A DNA stretch of 34,350 nucleotides from Oscillospiraceae bacterium (GTDB lineage: Bacteria > Bacillota > Clostridia > Oscillospirales > Ruminococcaceae): the NCBI GenBank assembly GCA_017536625.1, contig JAFXGY010000047.1, positions 1 to 34,350 on the forward strand, read 5' to 3'. This document shows positions 16,529-24,300 of this stretch, piece by piece. A program made the translations under genes and the position numbers. Each line of letters begins with the position of its first letter. Within the stretch, counting starts at the first letter, position 1. Under the pieces are notes generated by a model, which saw only the letters and a list, made by a program, of their open reading frames with translations, did no database searches and was not told where the DNA came from.

Positions 16529-16729
16529 TTTTGGCTCCCCGGAGGGAGAGCTGTCAGCAAAGCTGACTGAGGGGTTATAAATTCAAGCTATTGATAATAA
16601 ATAATAACAATCCCTCCGTCATTTCCTGAAGGAAATGCCACCTTAGAAACCCTTTTGTCGTCTTCGACGACATTTCCCCTGGTAGGGGAATCTTCTTTAC
16701 ACAAGGGAGGCTTTCATTTGGGAAGGCTT
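16529..16729 (-). repeat. Intergenic repeats at the left edge of the phage element, copy 4
   Basis: 16532-16575 is a second copy of the CTGTCAGC...GCTGAC element of 3331-3374. 16600-16712, read on the minus strand, follows the mosaic layout (palindromic CCTCCCTTGTGTAAAG block, hairpin, CGGAGGGATTGT). Its variable hairpin at 16620-16637 is CATTTCC tgaa GGAAATG. An extra hairpin TGTCGTC ttc GACGACA lies at 16656-16672. No attachment-site repeat could be identified here. Confidence 0.65.
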
Positions 16730-17347
16730 TTAATATTTCTGGCGGCATTCAACAACCTTGCCGAAGATGCGCACGGGGATATTTTCGATTTCGGATTTGC
16801 TGTAAAAAAGCGGTTCGAAATCCGGATTGAACGGACGAAGAAGGATTCCGTCCTTCTGGAACTGGACTTTTTTGACGGTGGCTTCATCTCCATCAACCAT
16901 TACTACGGCGACTTCGCCGTTTTCGATGGTATCCTGCTTGCGGACTATAACAACGTCACCTTCCCACATTCTCGGTTCCATGCTTCTTCCTTTTATCTGA
17001 AGGGCGACGTAATCTCCGGAAAAGGCCATATCGGTTGAAATTTCCTCGTAATCGAGGATATTTTCGACTGCGGTGATGGGGATTCCGGCGGCGACTTTTC
17101 CGAGGACGGGGATTTTTACTCCGACAATGGAATGGCCGGAAATGACGACTTCCTTACCGAGAAGGACGTTCATATTTACGCCGAAATAGGAAGAGATTTT
17201 TTCGAGCTTTTCAAAATCCGGTTCCCTTTCGCCCCTTTCATACATTCCGATGGCGCTGGTTGATAAACCGAGCCTTTTGCCGAGTTCACCCTGGGTGAGT
17301 TCTTTTTCCAGACGGAGGCGGCGGAGAGTTTCGCCGAAATTTGCCAT
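16730..17347 (-). CDS. Phage repressor, LexA/CI-type with S24 self-cleavage domain
   Basis: A 205-residue protein. Residues 1-62 form an XRE helix-turn-helix (TQGELGKRLGLSTSAIGMYERGERE). The C-terminal half is a peptidase S24 domain: cleavage site Ala87-Gly88 in GKVAAGIP, nucleophile Ser122 in GRSMEP, general base Lys159 in ATVKKV. The Ser-Lys spacing of 37 equals that of LexA. Such repressors keep a prophage silent and are inactivated by RecA-stimulated self-cleavage after DNA damage. It is divergent from the structural operon and its promoter is overlapped by an operator, so it should control itself and the rightward promoter. Confidence 0.95.
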   Translation of the reverse strand: MANFGETLRRLRLEKELTQGELGKRLGLSTSAIGMYERGEREPDFEKLEKISSYFGVNMNVLLGKEVVISGHSIVGVKIPVLGKVAAGIPITAVENILDYEEISTDMAFSGDYVALQIKGRSMEPRMWEGDVVIVRKQDTIENGEVAVVMVDGDEATVKKVQFQKDGILLRPFNPDFEPLFYSKSEIENIPVRIFGKVVECRQKY

Positions 17348-17382
17348 AATAAAAGCCCCTTTTCAGTAATTTTTATGACAAA

Positions 17383-17411
17383 AATATAGCACAAAGCGTG
17401 GAATTTGTCAA
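17383..17411 (-). promoter_or_regulatory. Repressor promoter (leftward) with internal operator O1
   Basis: Minus strand: TTGACA (17411-17406), 17-bp spacer, TATATT (17388-17383). The spacer contains operator O1, CACAAAGCGTG on the plus strand at 17390-17400 (CAC-N5-GTG). Near-consensus boxes predict strong repressor transcription, negatively autoregulated. Confidence 0.75.
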
Positions 17412-17429
17412 GTGTTGGTGCGAAAATGT

Positions 17430-17491
17430 CACACATAACGTGTTGACTTTCCGCGAAAGCTGTGGTATAGTACGAATCACACGAAATGTGT
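17430..17491 (+). promoter_or_regulatory. Rightward structural-operon promoter flanked by operators O2 and O3
   Basis: TTGACT (17443-17448), 17-bp spacer, TATAGT (17466-17471). Operator O2, ACACATAACGTGT (17431-17443), touches the -35. Operator O3, ACACGAAATGTGT (17479-17491), covers the expected start site. Both have ACAC-N5-GTGT symmetry. Repressor bound here should shut off the terminase and structural genes. Confidence 0.75.
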
Positions 17492-17580
17492 TTAACATAA
17501 ACCAAAAAAACACTCACGGAAGGCAGAGCAGCTTTTGCGAAGGGTTTTATTTTGCCGTGCAAATTTTTTTGGGAGCAGAA

Positions 17581-17595
17581 AACACAATTAGTGTT
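17581..17595 (+). promoter_or_regulatory. Operator O4 in the rightward leader
   Basis: AACAC-AATTA-GTGTT, the most symmetric of the four CAC-N5-GTG sites, about 60 bases before the small terminase start. It could act as a roadblock or help repressor loops. Confidence 0.55.
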
Positions 17596-17655
17596 AAATA
17601 TTCGTCGGGGAGTGATGCTATGAAAAAAGATACTTAGAAAAACGAGGTGGGGAAA

Positions 17656-18087
17656 ATGGAGCTTTCGGGCAAAGCGGAAAAATTTTGTCGGGAATATATA
17701 GTCGATTTCAATATCCAAAGGGCAGAACAGCGTTCCGGCTGTTCGGAAGGATACGGAAGAAAACTTCTTAAAGATGAAAGGGTTGCCGAAAGAATCTGTA
17801 AGCTTCAGGAGGAATTTATTGAAAAGAACCGATATAACGACAGAAACAGGGTCATTGCCGAAATTTGGAATATGTACGAAAAAGCCATGCAGGCAAAGCC
17901 GGTTGAAATCTGGGATAAGGAACTAAAGGAATATGTTCCCACCGGGGAATATCAGTTCGATGACAAAATCGCCATGAAATGCCTTGAACTCATCATAAAG
18001 CTGGGCGGGAATCCTTCGGAAAAGGAAGGAGAAAAAAGCGAAGGAATCGAAATTATAGTGAAGGTGGAAGATGAAAACGGAACTTAA
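17656..18087 (+). CDS. Phage terminase small subunit
   Basis: A 143-residue protein from ATG 17656, six bases after GAGGTG (an in-frame GTG nine bases earlier lies inside this Shine-Dalgarno). The start LSGKAEKFCREYIVDFN and the helix-turn-helix-like RSGCSEGYGRKLLKDERVAERI match the terminase small subunit family that begins with LTxKQxxFVxEYL. It recognises the packaging site and recruits the large subunit. It overlaps the large subunit gene by 17 bases. It is the first gene of the rightward transcript, directly next to the repressor region. Confidence 0.85.
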   Translation: MELSGKAEKFCREYIVDFNIQRAEQRSGCSEGYGRKLLKDERVAERICKLQEEFIEKNRYNDRNRVIAEIWNMYEKAMQAKPVEIWDKELKEYVPTGEYQFDDKIAMKCLELIIKLGGNPSEKEGEKSEGIEIIVKVEDENGT

Positions 18088-19405
18088 ACTTTTCAGAAAA
18101 CAGATGGAATTTGTGAAATCCACCGGAAAAGCCGACGAAGTACTTTATGGAGGAGCTGCCGGCGGCGGAAAAAGCTTTGGGCAGCTTTGCGACGCGCTTA
18201 TCTATGCGGCGGAATATCCCGGTAGCAAGCAGCTTATTTTGCGAAGGACCCTGCCGGAGCTTGAAAAAAGCCTTATCAGGGTTTCGCTCGAACTTTTCCC
18301 CCGGGAAATTTATAAATACAGCGAATCGAAGCACACCGGAATTTTTTCCAACGGTTCGGTGATAGACTTCGGATACTGCGACAGCGAACAGGACGTTTAT
18401 CGCTATCAGTCCGCGGAATATGACGTCATACGCTTTGATGAGCTGACCCACTTTACGGAGCAGATGTACCTTTATCTTATGTCAAGGCTAAGGGGAGTTA
18501 CGGATTTTCCCAGAGCTATGAAGAGTTCCACAAACCCCGGAGGAATCGGCCACAGCTGGGTGAAGGGAAGATTCATTGATATCGGAAGCCCCGGGGAAAT
18601 CCATAAAATTAAAGGAAGCAGAAGGCTTTTTATTCCGGCAACGGTTTTTGAAAACGGCGCCCTTATGAAGAATGACCCGGATTATGTAAAAAGGCTTCGT
18701 AATCTTTCGGAAAAGGACAGAAGACAGCTTCTTAAAGGGGATTGGGACGTGAACGAAGGGCAGTATTTTTCCGAATGGAGAAGGGAAATCCACGTTATGC
18801 GCCCGTTTGATATTCCGAAAAGCTGGAGAAGGTATTTTGCCATGGACTATGGCCTTGATATGTTGGCGGGATATTGGATTGCGGTGGATCCGTTTGAAAA
18901 CGCGTATGTTTATCGGGAGGTTTATCAGAGCGGACTTATCATCAGCGAAGCGGCAAAGGCGATTTTGGAAGCACAGGGAAGCGACGTTCCGGAAATTTAT
19001 ATTGCGCCGCCGGATATGTGGAACAGAAGGCAGGATACGGGAAAAAGCGTTGCGGAGCTTTTCTTCGAGCAGGGAATTACCCTTTTTAAAGCGAGCAACG
19101 ACAGAATTCAGGGCTGGTACAGCCTTAAGGAATGGCTTCACCCGAGGAAAGATGAATTCGGCGAAACGAAGCCGAGGCTTAGGATTTTTGAAAACTGCAC
19201 CGAAATTATAAGGACCCTTCCGGCACTTTGCTTTGACAGGAACAACCCGAACGACGTTGGAAACCAGGTGCATGAATATACCCACGGGGCGGACGCTCTT
19301 CGTTATTGGGCGGCGGCAAGACCCATGGCGCAGGAACTTGTCTTTGACCCGGAAGAGGAAACTTTTGAGGAAGAAATTGAAAATTTTATGGGGTTTGAAG
19401 GATAA
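18071..19405 (+). CDS. Phage terminase large subunit
   Basis: A 444-residue DNA-packaging motor. The ATPase half has Walker A GGAAGGGKS (residues 27-35), Walker B VIRFDE (119-124) and a coupling motif MKSSTNPGG. The nuclease half starts with the RNase H-like FAMDYGLD and ends with HGADALRYW. The length is normal and no frameshift was seen. It cuts concatemeric DNA and pumps it into the prohead through the portal. The portal gene is not next to it but about 8 kb downstream, which is unusual. Confidence 0.95.
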   Translation: MKTELKLFRKQMEFVKSTGKADEVLYGGAAGGGKSFGQLCDALIYAAEYPGSKQLILRRTLPELEKSLIRVSLELFPREIYKYSESKHTGIFSNGSVIDFGYCDSEQDVYRYQSAEYDVIRFDELTHFTEQMYLYLMSRLRGVTDFPRAMKSSTNPGGIGHSWVKGRFIDIGSPGEIHKIKGSRRLFIPATVFENGALMKNDPDYVKRLRNLSEKDRRQLLKGDWDVNEGQYFSEWRREIHVMRPFDIPKSWRRYFAMDYGLDMLAGYWIAVDPFENAYVYREVYQSGLIISEAAKAILEAQGSDVPEIYIAPPDMWNRRQDTGKSVAELFFEQGITLFKASNDRIQGWYSLKEWLHPRKDEFGETKPRLRIFENCTEIIRTLPALCFDRNNPNDVGNQVHEYTHGADALRYWAAARPMAQELVFDPEEETFEEEIENFMGFEG

Positions 19406-19470
19406 ATAGCGCCGCCCTGCGGAATTCTTTGCCCCAAAGGGAAGGCTTTTTTTAAAAAAGGAGTGATTAT

Positions 19471-20340
19471 TTGAAAAAAGAGATTGAAAAGGAAATTCTT
19501 GCGGAACTTTTGGGTGAAACAAAAGAAGAACCAGCCAAAAACGAGGAAATGAATTTTTTCGGCGAAGGGGAGCTTGAAAGAGAAGAGGAAGCTGAGCACG
19601 AACTTTGCTTCGGAAGTTCCGCAGAGGAATTTGAGCACGGGGATTATGATTTTTCCGGGCACGGAATAAATTTTTCCCTGCCGAAGAAGGCGGCGGAAGA
19701 AATTGCTGCTGCCACCGGAAAGAAACCGGAAGAAATCATCGGGATTTTTGAAAAGGGATGCCGCTTTGAAAAAGTTTTGAAAGAACTTGAAGAAGCAAAA
19801 AGGGATTCGGAAGTTTTTGAAAAACTTGCCGCCATGAGGGGGATTTCCAAAGAAGAAATGAGGGCGGAAATCTTCGGCGCCCTTGAAAAGGCAAAACTCG
19901 GTGCCATCATCGAAAAACTTTTGGCGGAAAACCCGGGAATGAACGAGGAAACCGCCGGCGAACTTGCGAAATTCCGCCTTGAAGCGGAAAAACCGAAAAC
20001 CGCAAAAGAAGAAAAAGAAAACAGAATCGAAAAAATCCTCGATATGCTTAGGGAGATGGAAGATTTTTCTGCAAAGCACAGGGGCGAAGGCATTGAAAGC
20101 CTTGATAACAGCATCATCGAGGAATGGGAAAAGGGAAGCACCCTTGAAAGGGCGTTCGAAAACGCCCGTTTTGCGAAGGAAAAAGAAAAGCTCCTTGCGG
20201 AAATGGAGCAGATGAAGCTTGAAAAAGAAAAGCTTGAAAGAAAGGATTATCTGAGAAAACACAGCCCCGGAAGCGCAACTTCCGCTTCCGGAAATACGGT
20301 CATCGATGCTTTTATCGAAGGACTTTTTAAAGAATATTAA
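19471..20340 (+). CDS. Probable scaffold-like head assembly protein
   Basis: A 289-residue acidic, strongly helical protein starting at TTG 19471 after AAAGGAG. Long heptad-rich Glu/Lys segments (about 85-180 and 215-268) predict coiled coil. The N-terminus is very acidic and the C-terminus ends in a short basic-hydrophobic tail (DYLRKHSPGSATS...IEGLFKEY). Position directly before the major capsid gene, composition and lack of enzymatic motifs suit a scaffolding protein. No maturation protease is recognisable. The family is not identified from sequence alone. Confidence 0.65.
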   Translation: MKKEIEKEILAELLGETKEEPAKNEEMNFFGEGELEREEEAEHELCFGSSAEEFEHGDYDFSGHGINFSLPKKAAEEIAAATGKKPEEIIGIFEKGCRFEKVLKELEEAKRDSEVFEKLAAMRGISKEEMRAEIFGALEKAKLGAIIEKLLAENPGMNEETAGELAKFRLEAEKPKTAKEEKENRIEKILDMLREMEDFSAKHRGEGIESLDNSIIEEWEKGSTLERAFENARFAKEKEKLLAEMEQMKLEKEKLERKDYLRKHSPGSATSASGNTVIDAFIEGLFKEY

Positions 20341-20350
20341 TGAAAAATTT

Positions 20351-20430
20351 AAAAGCAGATTAAATTGGGGAAAAAGAATCCCCTCGCCACCGTATATGCG
20401 ATGTGGCACTTTCCCCTTTAACAAGGGGCG
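20351..20430 (-). repeat. Variable-hairpin repeat inside the phage operon, copy 5
   Basis: Lies between the scaffold-like and capsid genes. It shares AAAAGCAGATT with copy 6 and has the CCCCTTTAACAAGGGG palindrome at the end next to the capsid Shine-Dalgarno. Its own hairpin is GCCAC...GTGGC (20386-20407). The element looks like a host repeat that inserted after the phage became resident. Confidence 0.65.
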
Positions 20431-20455
20431 TAAAAAGAAAGGAGAAATATAAATT

Positions 20456-21535
20456 ATGGCAATTAATCTTGCAAGCAAATATGCAAAAGAACTCGCGCAG
20501 GCATTCAGTCAGAAATCCGTCGTTGACGGTGTTGCCTGCAAAGACTATGAATTCACCGGTGTTAAAAACCTTAAGGTTTACACCGCAATTTCCCAGCCGC
20601 TTAATGATTATAAGCGTAGCGGCAACAACCGTTACGGCGAACCCCAGGAAGCACAGGATACCGTGCAGGATATGGTGGTCGAAAAAGACCGTTCTTTTTC
20701 CATCACCGTGGATAAAGGCAATAATTCCGAACAGATGGGAACAAAGGAAGCTTCCAAAATCCTCAATATTGAAATGAGCGAACAGGCGATTCCCGAGATG
20801 GACAGATATGCTCTTCGCAAATTCATTGATTACGCAGGCACCCTTGAAGAAGCGGCGGAGGAACCTTCCGAAGAAAATATTGTAAAAATGATTTCCGACG
20901 GAATGGTAAAAATGGGCAACAAAAAAGTTCCCCCGGAAGGAAGATATATCTTCATCGGCTGGAGCCTTTTCGGTATGCTCCGACTTTCCAAACAGTTCAT
21001 CGGGGTGGAAGCTCTTGCAAAAGAGGCGCTTGTTAAAGGCGCTGTTGGCACTTTTATGGGTGCCCAGGTTGTGACTGTTCCGGACGATTATCTTATGAAA
21101 GGCGAAAACAGGGCATATTTTCTTATCGTTTACAGAAACTCCGTGCTCCAGCCCAAAAAGGTGCAGGATTATTTCATCAAGGAAAACCCCGCAGGCATCA
21201 ATGGCGCACTTATTGAAGGCAGATTTATTTATGACGCATTCGTAATCGGCGCAAAATGCGACGGCGTTTATGCGGTTGTTGAAAAAGGAACCGTTCAGCC
21301 TGCACCGACCTTCAGCCTCAGCGGAAGCGACCTTTCCGTAACTTCTTCCGGTGCGAATAAAATCAGAATCACCACCGACGGCACCGACCCCCGTTTCAGC
21401 GATTCCGCATTCGAAACCACCAGCGGCGGAAAAATTTCTCTTCCCGCGGGAAAAATTATTGCGAAGGCGGTTGCCTTTGACGAGGAACTTTTCACCTCTT
21501 CCGTTGCGGAAGATATTGAAAGAACCATTGCCTGA
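20456..21535 (+). CDS. Major capsid protein with C-terminal Ig/chitobiase-like domain
   Basis: A 359-residue protein. Residues 1-280 resemble the major capsid proteins of Firmicutes phages: MAINLASKYAKELAQAF, then GVKNLKVYTA, the LNDYKRSGNNRYGEP motif, and SFSITVDKGN. The C-terminal part (about 280-359) reads as a separate strand-rich domain: PTFSLSGSDLSVTS, IRITTDGTDPRFS and IIAKAVAF recall the chitobiase/beta-hexosaminidase C-terminal (CHB_HEX_C_1) or Ig-like domains that decorate surfaces. Such a domain would be displayed on the outside of the head and might bind glycans or mucin. GAAAGGAGAA precedes the ATG. Base use is host-like. Confidence 0.85.
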   Translation: MAINLASKYAKELAQAFSQKSVVDGVACKDYEFTGVKNLKVYTAISQPLNDYKRSGNNRYGEPQEAQDTVQDMVVEKDRSFSITVDKGNNSEQMGTKEASKILNIEMSEQAIPEMDRYALRKFIDYAGTLEEAAEEPSEENIVKMISDGMVKMGNKKVPPEGRYIFIGWSLFGMLRLSKQFIGVEALAKEALVKGAVGTFMGAQVVTVPDDYLMKGENRAYFLIVYRNSVLQPKKVQDYFIKENPAGINGALIEGRFIYDAFVIGAKCDGVYAVVEKGTVQPAPTFSLSGSDLSVTSSGANKIRITTDGTDPRFSDSAFETTSGGKISLPAGKIIAKAVAFDEELFTSSVAEDIERTIA

Positions 21536-21548
21536 TAATGGCAGAAAA

Positions 21549-21581
21549 AATATTCCGGGCGTATAATTCGCCCGGAATATT
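21549..21581. terminator. Strong hairpin after the capsid gene
   Basis: Perfect 13-bp arms AATATTCCGGGCG / CGCCCGGAATATT with a 7-base loop. On the plus strand no T run follows, so it is more likely an mRNA-stabilising or processing hairpin that keeps capsid mRNA abundant. On the minus strand it is followed by TTTTTT and could stop antisense transcription. Confidence 0.5.
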
Positions 21582-21601
21582 ACGGAAAGGAGAGAAAAAA
21601 C

Positions 21602-22171
21602 TTGGCAGAAAGCAATAAAAAAAGAAAACCCGGTCAAAATCAGGGCAATTGGGAAGTTGTTACGGTGGGTGGAGAAAACCCCACCTATTCCGTACCGGAA
21701 GGGAATACTTCCATAAACGGAGCTGTCACCGTTCCGGAAAACCCGGAACCAAAGCCCACGCCGGAAGAAAATGCGCAGACCGCCATTGATGAACTGCGAA
21801 GCAGATATATGGCAGAGCTTCGGGAAGAATTTGAACGAGCAATGAATCTCCTAAGGGGAGAAAGGGACGAGGCTCTTCGGGAAAACTGGATTTTGCAGCA
21901 GCAGGCAAAGGCTGTTCTTCCGGAACAGCTTGCGGCGGCGGGAATAAACGGCGGCGCGGCGGAAACAACCCTTGCGGAGCTTTCCGCCGGATATCAGGGA
22001 GAGCGAAACGACATTAATTCCGGATATTTTGAAGAGCTGGGAGAACTTTCCGCAAAGCAAAGCGAAAAGAAAGCCGATGCGGAAAAGGATTATATGGAAA
22101 AATGGATCGAATATCTTATGAATATTGCAAAGGCGGAAAAGGAACATGAACTTGAAAAGAAATATGGTTAA
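21602..22171 (+). CDS. Small virion-associated helical protein, unknown function
   Basis: A 189-residue protein starting at TTG 21602 after GGAAAGGAGAG. The N-terminal 60 residues are Pro/Asn-rich and probably disordered. Residues about 65-189 are coiled-coil helices with the segment RDEALRENWILQQQAKAVLP and AAAGINGGAAETTLAEL, a pattern I associate with small genes near capsid genes in gut Firmicutes phages. No enzymatic motif is visible. It may be a head-completion or internal protein. It is followed by another host-type repeat and the tail hub gene. Confidence 0.6.
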   Translation: MAESNKKRKPGQNQGNWEVVTVGGENPTYSVPEGNTSINGAVTVPENPEPKPTPEENAQTAIDELRSRYMAELREEFERAMNLLRGERDEALRENWILQQQAKAVLPEQLAAAGINGGAAETTLAELSAGYQGERNDINSGYFEELGELSAKQSEKKADAEKDYMEKWIEYLMNIAKAEKEHELEKKYG

Positions 22172-22231
22172 AAGCAGATTGATGGAATCCCCCCGCCGCT
22201 TCGCGGCCCTCCCCCCTTTGACAAGGGGGGT
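22169..22231 (-). repeat. Variable-hairpin repeat inside the phage operon, copy 6
   Basis: Between the helical protein gene and the tail-hub gene. Layout: AAAAGCAGATT, GGAATCCCCC, hairpin GCCGC ttc GCGGC (22195-22207), palindrome CCCCCCTTTGACAAGGGGGG, then the Shine-Dalgarno of the next gene. Confidence 0.7.
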
Positions 22232-22248
22232 GAAAGGAGAGTGATTAA

Positions 22249-24291
22249 ATGCCGAAGATGATGAATTTTCCCATTGGGAGCAGAGCGGCGAAAAAGAATT
22301 TTGCCGTAACTTCCTTTGCGGGGATAGATCTTTCATCCGCACCGGCGGATATTGACAAAAGAAGAAGCCCGGAAGCGCCGAATATGATGCCGGATTCCCT
22401 TGGGAATCCGATCAAGCGAAACGGATACGAAACCATCGGAAGTTACGGCGGAAGAATTAACGGAAGTTTTTCCTTCGGCGGAAAAAGAATAATCCATGCG
22501 GGGGAATGTCTTTTTCTGAACGGAGAAAAAATCTGGGAAGGCATGGCGGATGAAATTTCCTCCGGGGCGGCCATCGGTGAAAGGCTTGTTATTTTCGATG
22601 GGTTCGAAGCTTTGGCCTTTGACGGGAACGATGTTCACCCCCTTTCCGCGGAAGCTTATATCCCGACGGTGCTCATTTCGAAGAACGCAGATGAAGCGGA
22701 AAAGAAAATTTTGTTTTCCGGCGACGGAATGAGCACGGAGTTTTCTTTTGAGCACGAACCGAAAGAGGTGAAAAGCGCCGAAATTGACGGAATGAGCACC
22801 GATTTCACCTTTTTGGATAATAAAATAATTTTTTCCGCCGCACCGAAAGAAAACGCAAAAATCGAGGTAACGGCGGTTTTTGTTCAGGAACCGGGCGGAA
22901 GCCTCCTCGAAGATTTTAACCTTATATCCCGCAGATGGAAAGAGAGCTTTCTTTGCGATACGGGAACGGAAAAAAGCTTTACTCTTTCGAAGGAAAATCT
23001 TTCTAAAGGCAAAGTTCGGGTTTGGGTAATGGACGAAAAGGGCGAAATGCAGGAAAAGGAAGAAAATATTGATTTTACCGCTGACCGCGAAAAAGGAAAA
23101 ATCCTTTTTAATGAACCGGTTTTGAAAGCGCCGATAACAGGAACCGACAACGTCATAATCGAAGCGGAAAAATATTTTGAGGGATACGAAAACCGAATCA
23201 ACCATTGCAGAAAATGCATTGCCTTTGATTTCGGCGGAGGTTTTTCGAGGCTTTTTGCAGCCGGAAACAGGGAAGAACCCCAAAAGGATTTTTGGTGCGC
23301 CGCAGGGGATCCGACCTATTGGCCGGATACTTATTATTCCGATCTTGCGAGCGGGGATTCTTCCATAATCGGATATTCGATTTTGGGGAATTACCTTGGA
23401 ACACATATTTCGCCTGCGCCGGAAGGAAGAAGCGTCGTATTAAGGGAACCAAAGCTTGACGAGAACGGAAACGTCAGTTTTCCGATAGCGGGGCATCTTC
23501 AGGGCGAGGAGGCATTAGGGCAGGATTCCTTTGTTTTTATGGAAAAGGAAGCGCTTTTTCTTACCGCAAAAGGGGTTTATGCGCTTGCTTCGGCGGATGT
23601 TTCCGGGGAAAAATATACCCAGAACAGAAGTTTTTATATAAATAAGGCGCTTTGCGCAGAACCGGAGCTTGAAAAGGCTTTTTGCGGAAAATGGAAGCAG
23701 TTTTATGTTATTGCCCTTAACAAAAAGCTCTATCTTCTGGATTCTTCCCAGAAAAGCTATCAGAGGGGAGAACCTCTTTCGAGCTTTCAGTATGAATGTT
23801 ATCTTTGGAAGGATATTGACGCAAGAATTATCTGGGAAGAGGAGGGAGAACTTTTTTTCGGGGATAATTCCGGCAATGTTTCAAAATTTACGGAAGGAAA
23901 ATATTCCGATAACGGGAAAGCGATAGACGCTTATTGGACTTTTCCGGATTTTTCGGGAGAAAGTTTTTGGAAGAACAAAACGGTAAAAACCGCGGCAATC
24001 GAAGCGGCGGCTTTTCCCCAGAATGAAATCCGGCTTGAGGTTATGGAAAAGGGATTCTGGAAGGTTTTGAGGGAATGGAGAGGGAAGATTTCGTTCTTTT
24101 CATGGGAATCCCTAAACTGGGCAAACTTTACCTGGAGCGGAAACACAAAACCGAGGACCCTTACCCTTAAAACGAAGATAAAGAAATTTGATAAGGTGAA
24201 CTTCCGCATTGTGTGCGACAAGGCAGATATGGCCTTTGGGCTTTACGGATTCAGCCTTGAATTCACAGAAGGCGGAAGATTTAAAAAGTGA
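22249..24291 (+). CDS. Podovirus-type tail hub / head stabilisation protein
   Basis: A 680-residue strand-rich protein. The start resembles podovirus stabilisation proteins of the P22 gp10 type: FAGIDLSSAPADIDKRRSP, NMMPDSLGNPIKRNGY and ETIGSYGGRINGSF, followed by repeated short beta blades (GECLFLNGEKIWEG, ERLVIFDGFEALAFDG, YVIALNKKLYLLD, EGELFFGDNSGNVSKF) that predict a beta-propeller. Residues about 150-310 look like an insertion with Ig-like repeats (MSTEFSFEHEP, MSTDFTFLDN). Such proteins plug the portal and build the short tail. A GGAGAGTG Shine-Dalgarno precedes the ATG. Lack of any tape measure or sheath gene supports a short-tailed virion. Confidence 0.7.
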   Translation: MPKMMNFPIGSRAAKKNFAVTSFAGIDLSSAPADIDKRRSPEAPNMMPDSLGNPIKRNGYETIGSYGGRINGSFSFGGKRIIHAGECLFLNGEKIWEGMADEISSGAAIGERLVIFDGFEALAFDGNDVHPLSAEAYIPTVLISKNADEAEKKILFSGDGMSTEFSFEHEPKEVKSAEIDGMSTDFTFLDNKIIFSAAPKENAKIEVTAVFVQEPGGSLLEDFNLISRRWKESFLCDTGTEKSFTLSKENLSKGKVRVWVMDEKGEMQEKEENIDFTADREKGKILFNEPVLKAPITGTDNVIIEAEKYFEGYENRINHCRKCIAFDFGGGFSRLFAAGNREEPQKDFWCAAGDPTYWPDTYYSDLASGDSSIIGYSILGNYLGTHISPAPEGRSVVLREPKLDENGNVSFPIAGHLQGEEALGQDSFVFMEKEALFLTAKGVYALASADVSGEKYTQNRSFYINKALCAEPELEKAFCGKWKQFYVIALNKKLYLLDSSQKSYQRGEPLSSFQYECYLWKDIDARIIWEEEGELFFGDNSGNVSKFTEGKYSDNGKAIDAYWTFPDFSGESFWKNKTVKTAAIEAAAFPQNEIRLEVMEKGFWKVLREWRGKISFFSWESLNWANFTWSGNTKPRTLTLKTKIKKFDKVNFRIVCDKADMAFGLYGFSLEFTEGGRFKK

Positions 24292-24300
24292 GGTGGAAAA

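Noticed and set aside
17398-17637. 79-residue frame in the operator region
   Set aside because: Covers both promoters and all four operators; product has no recognisable features.
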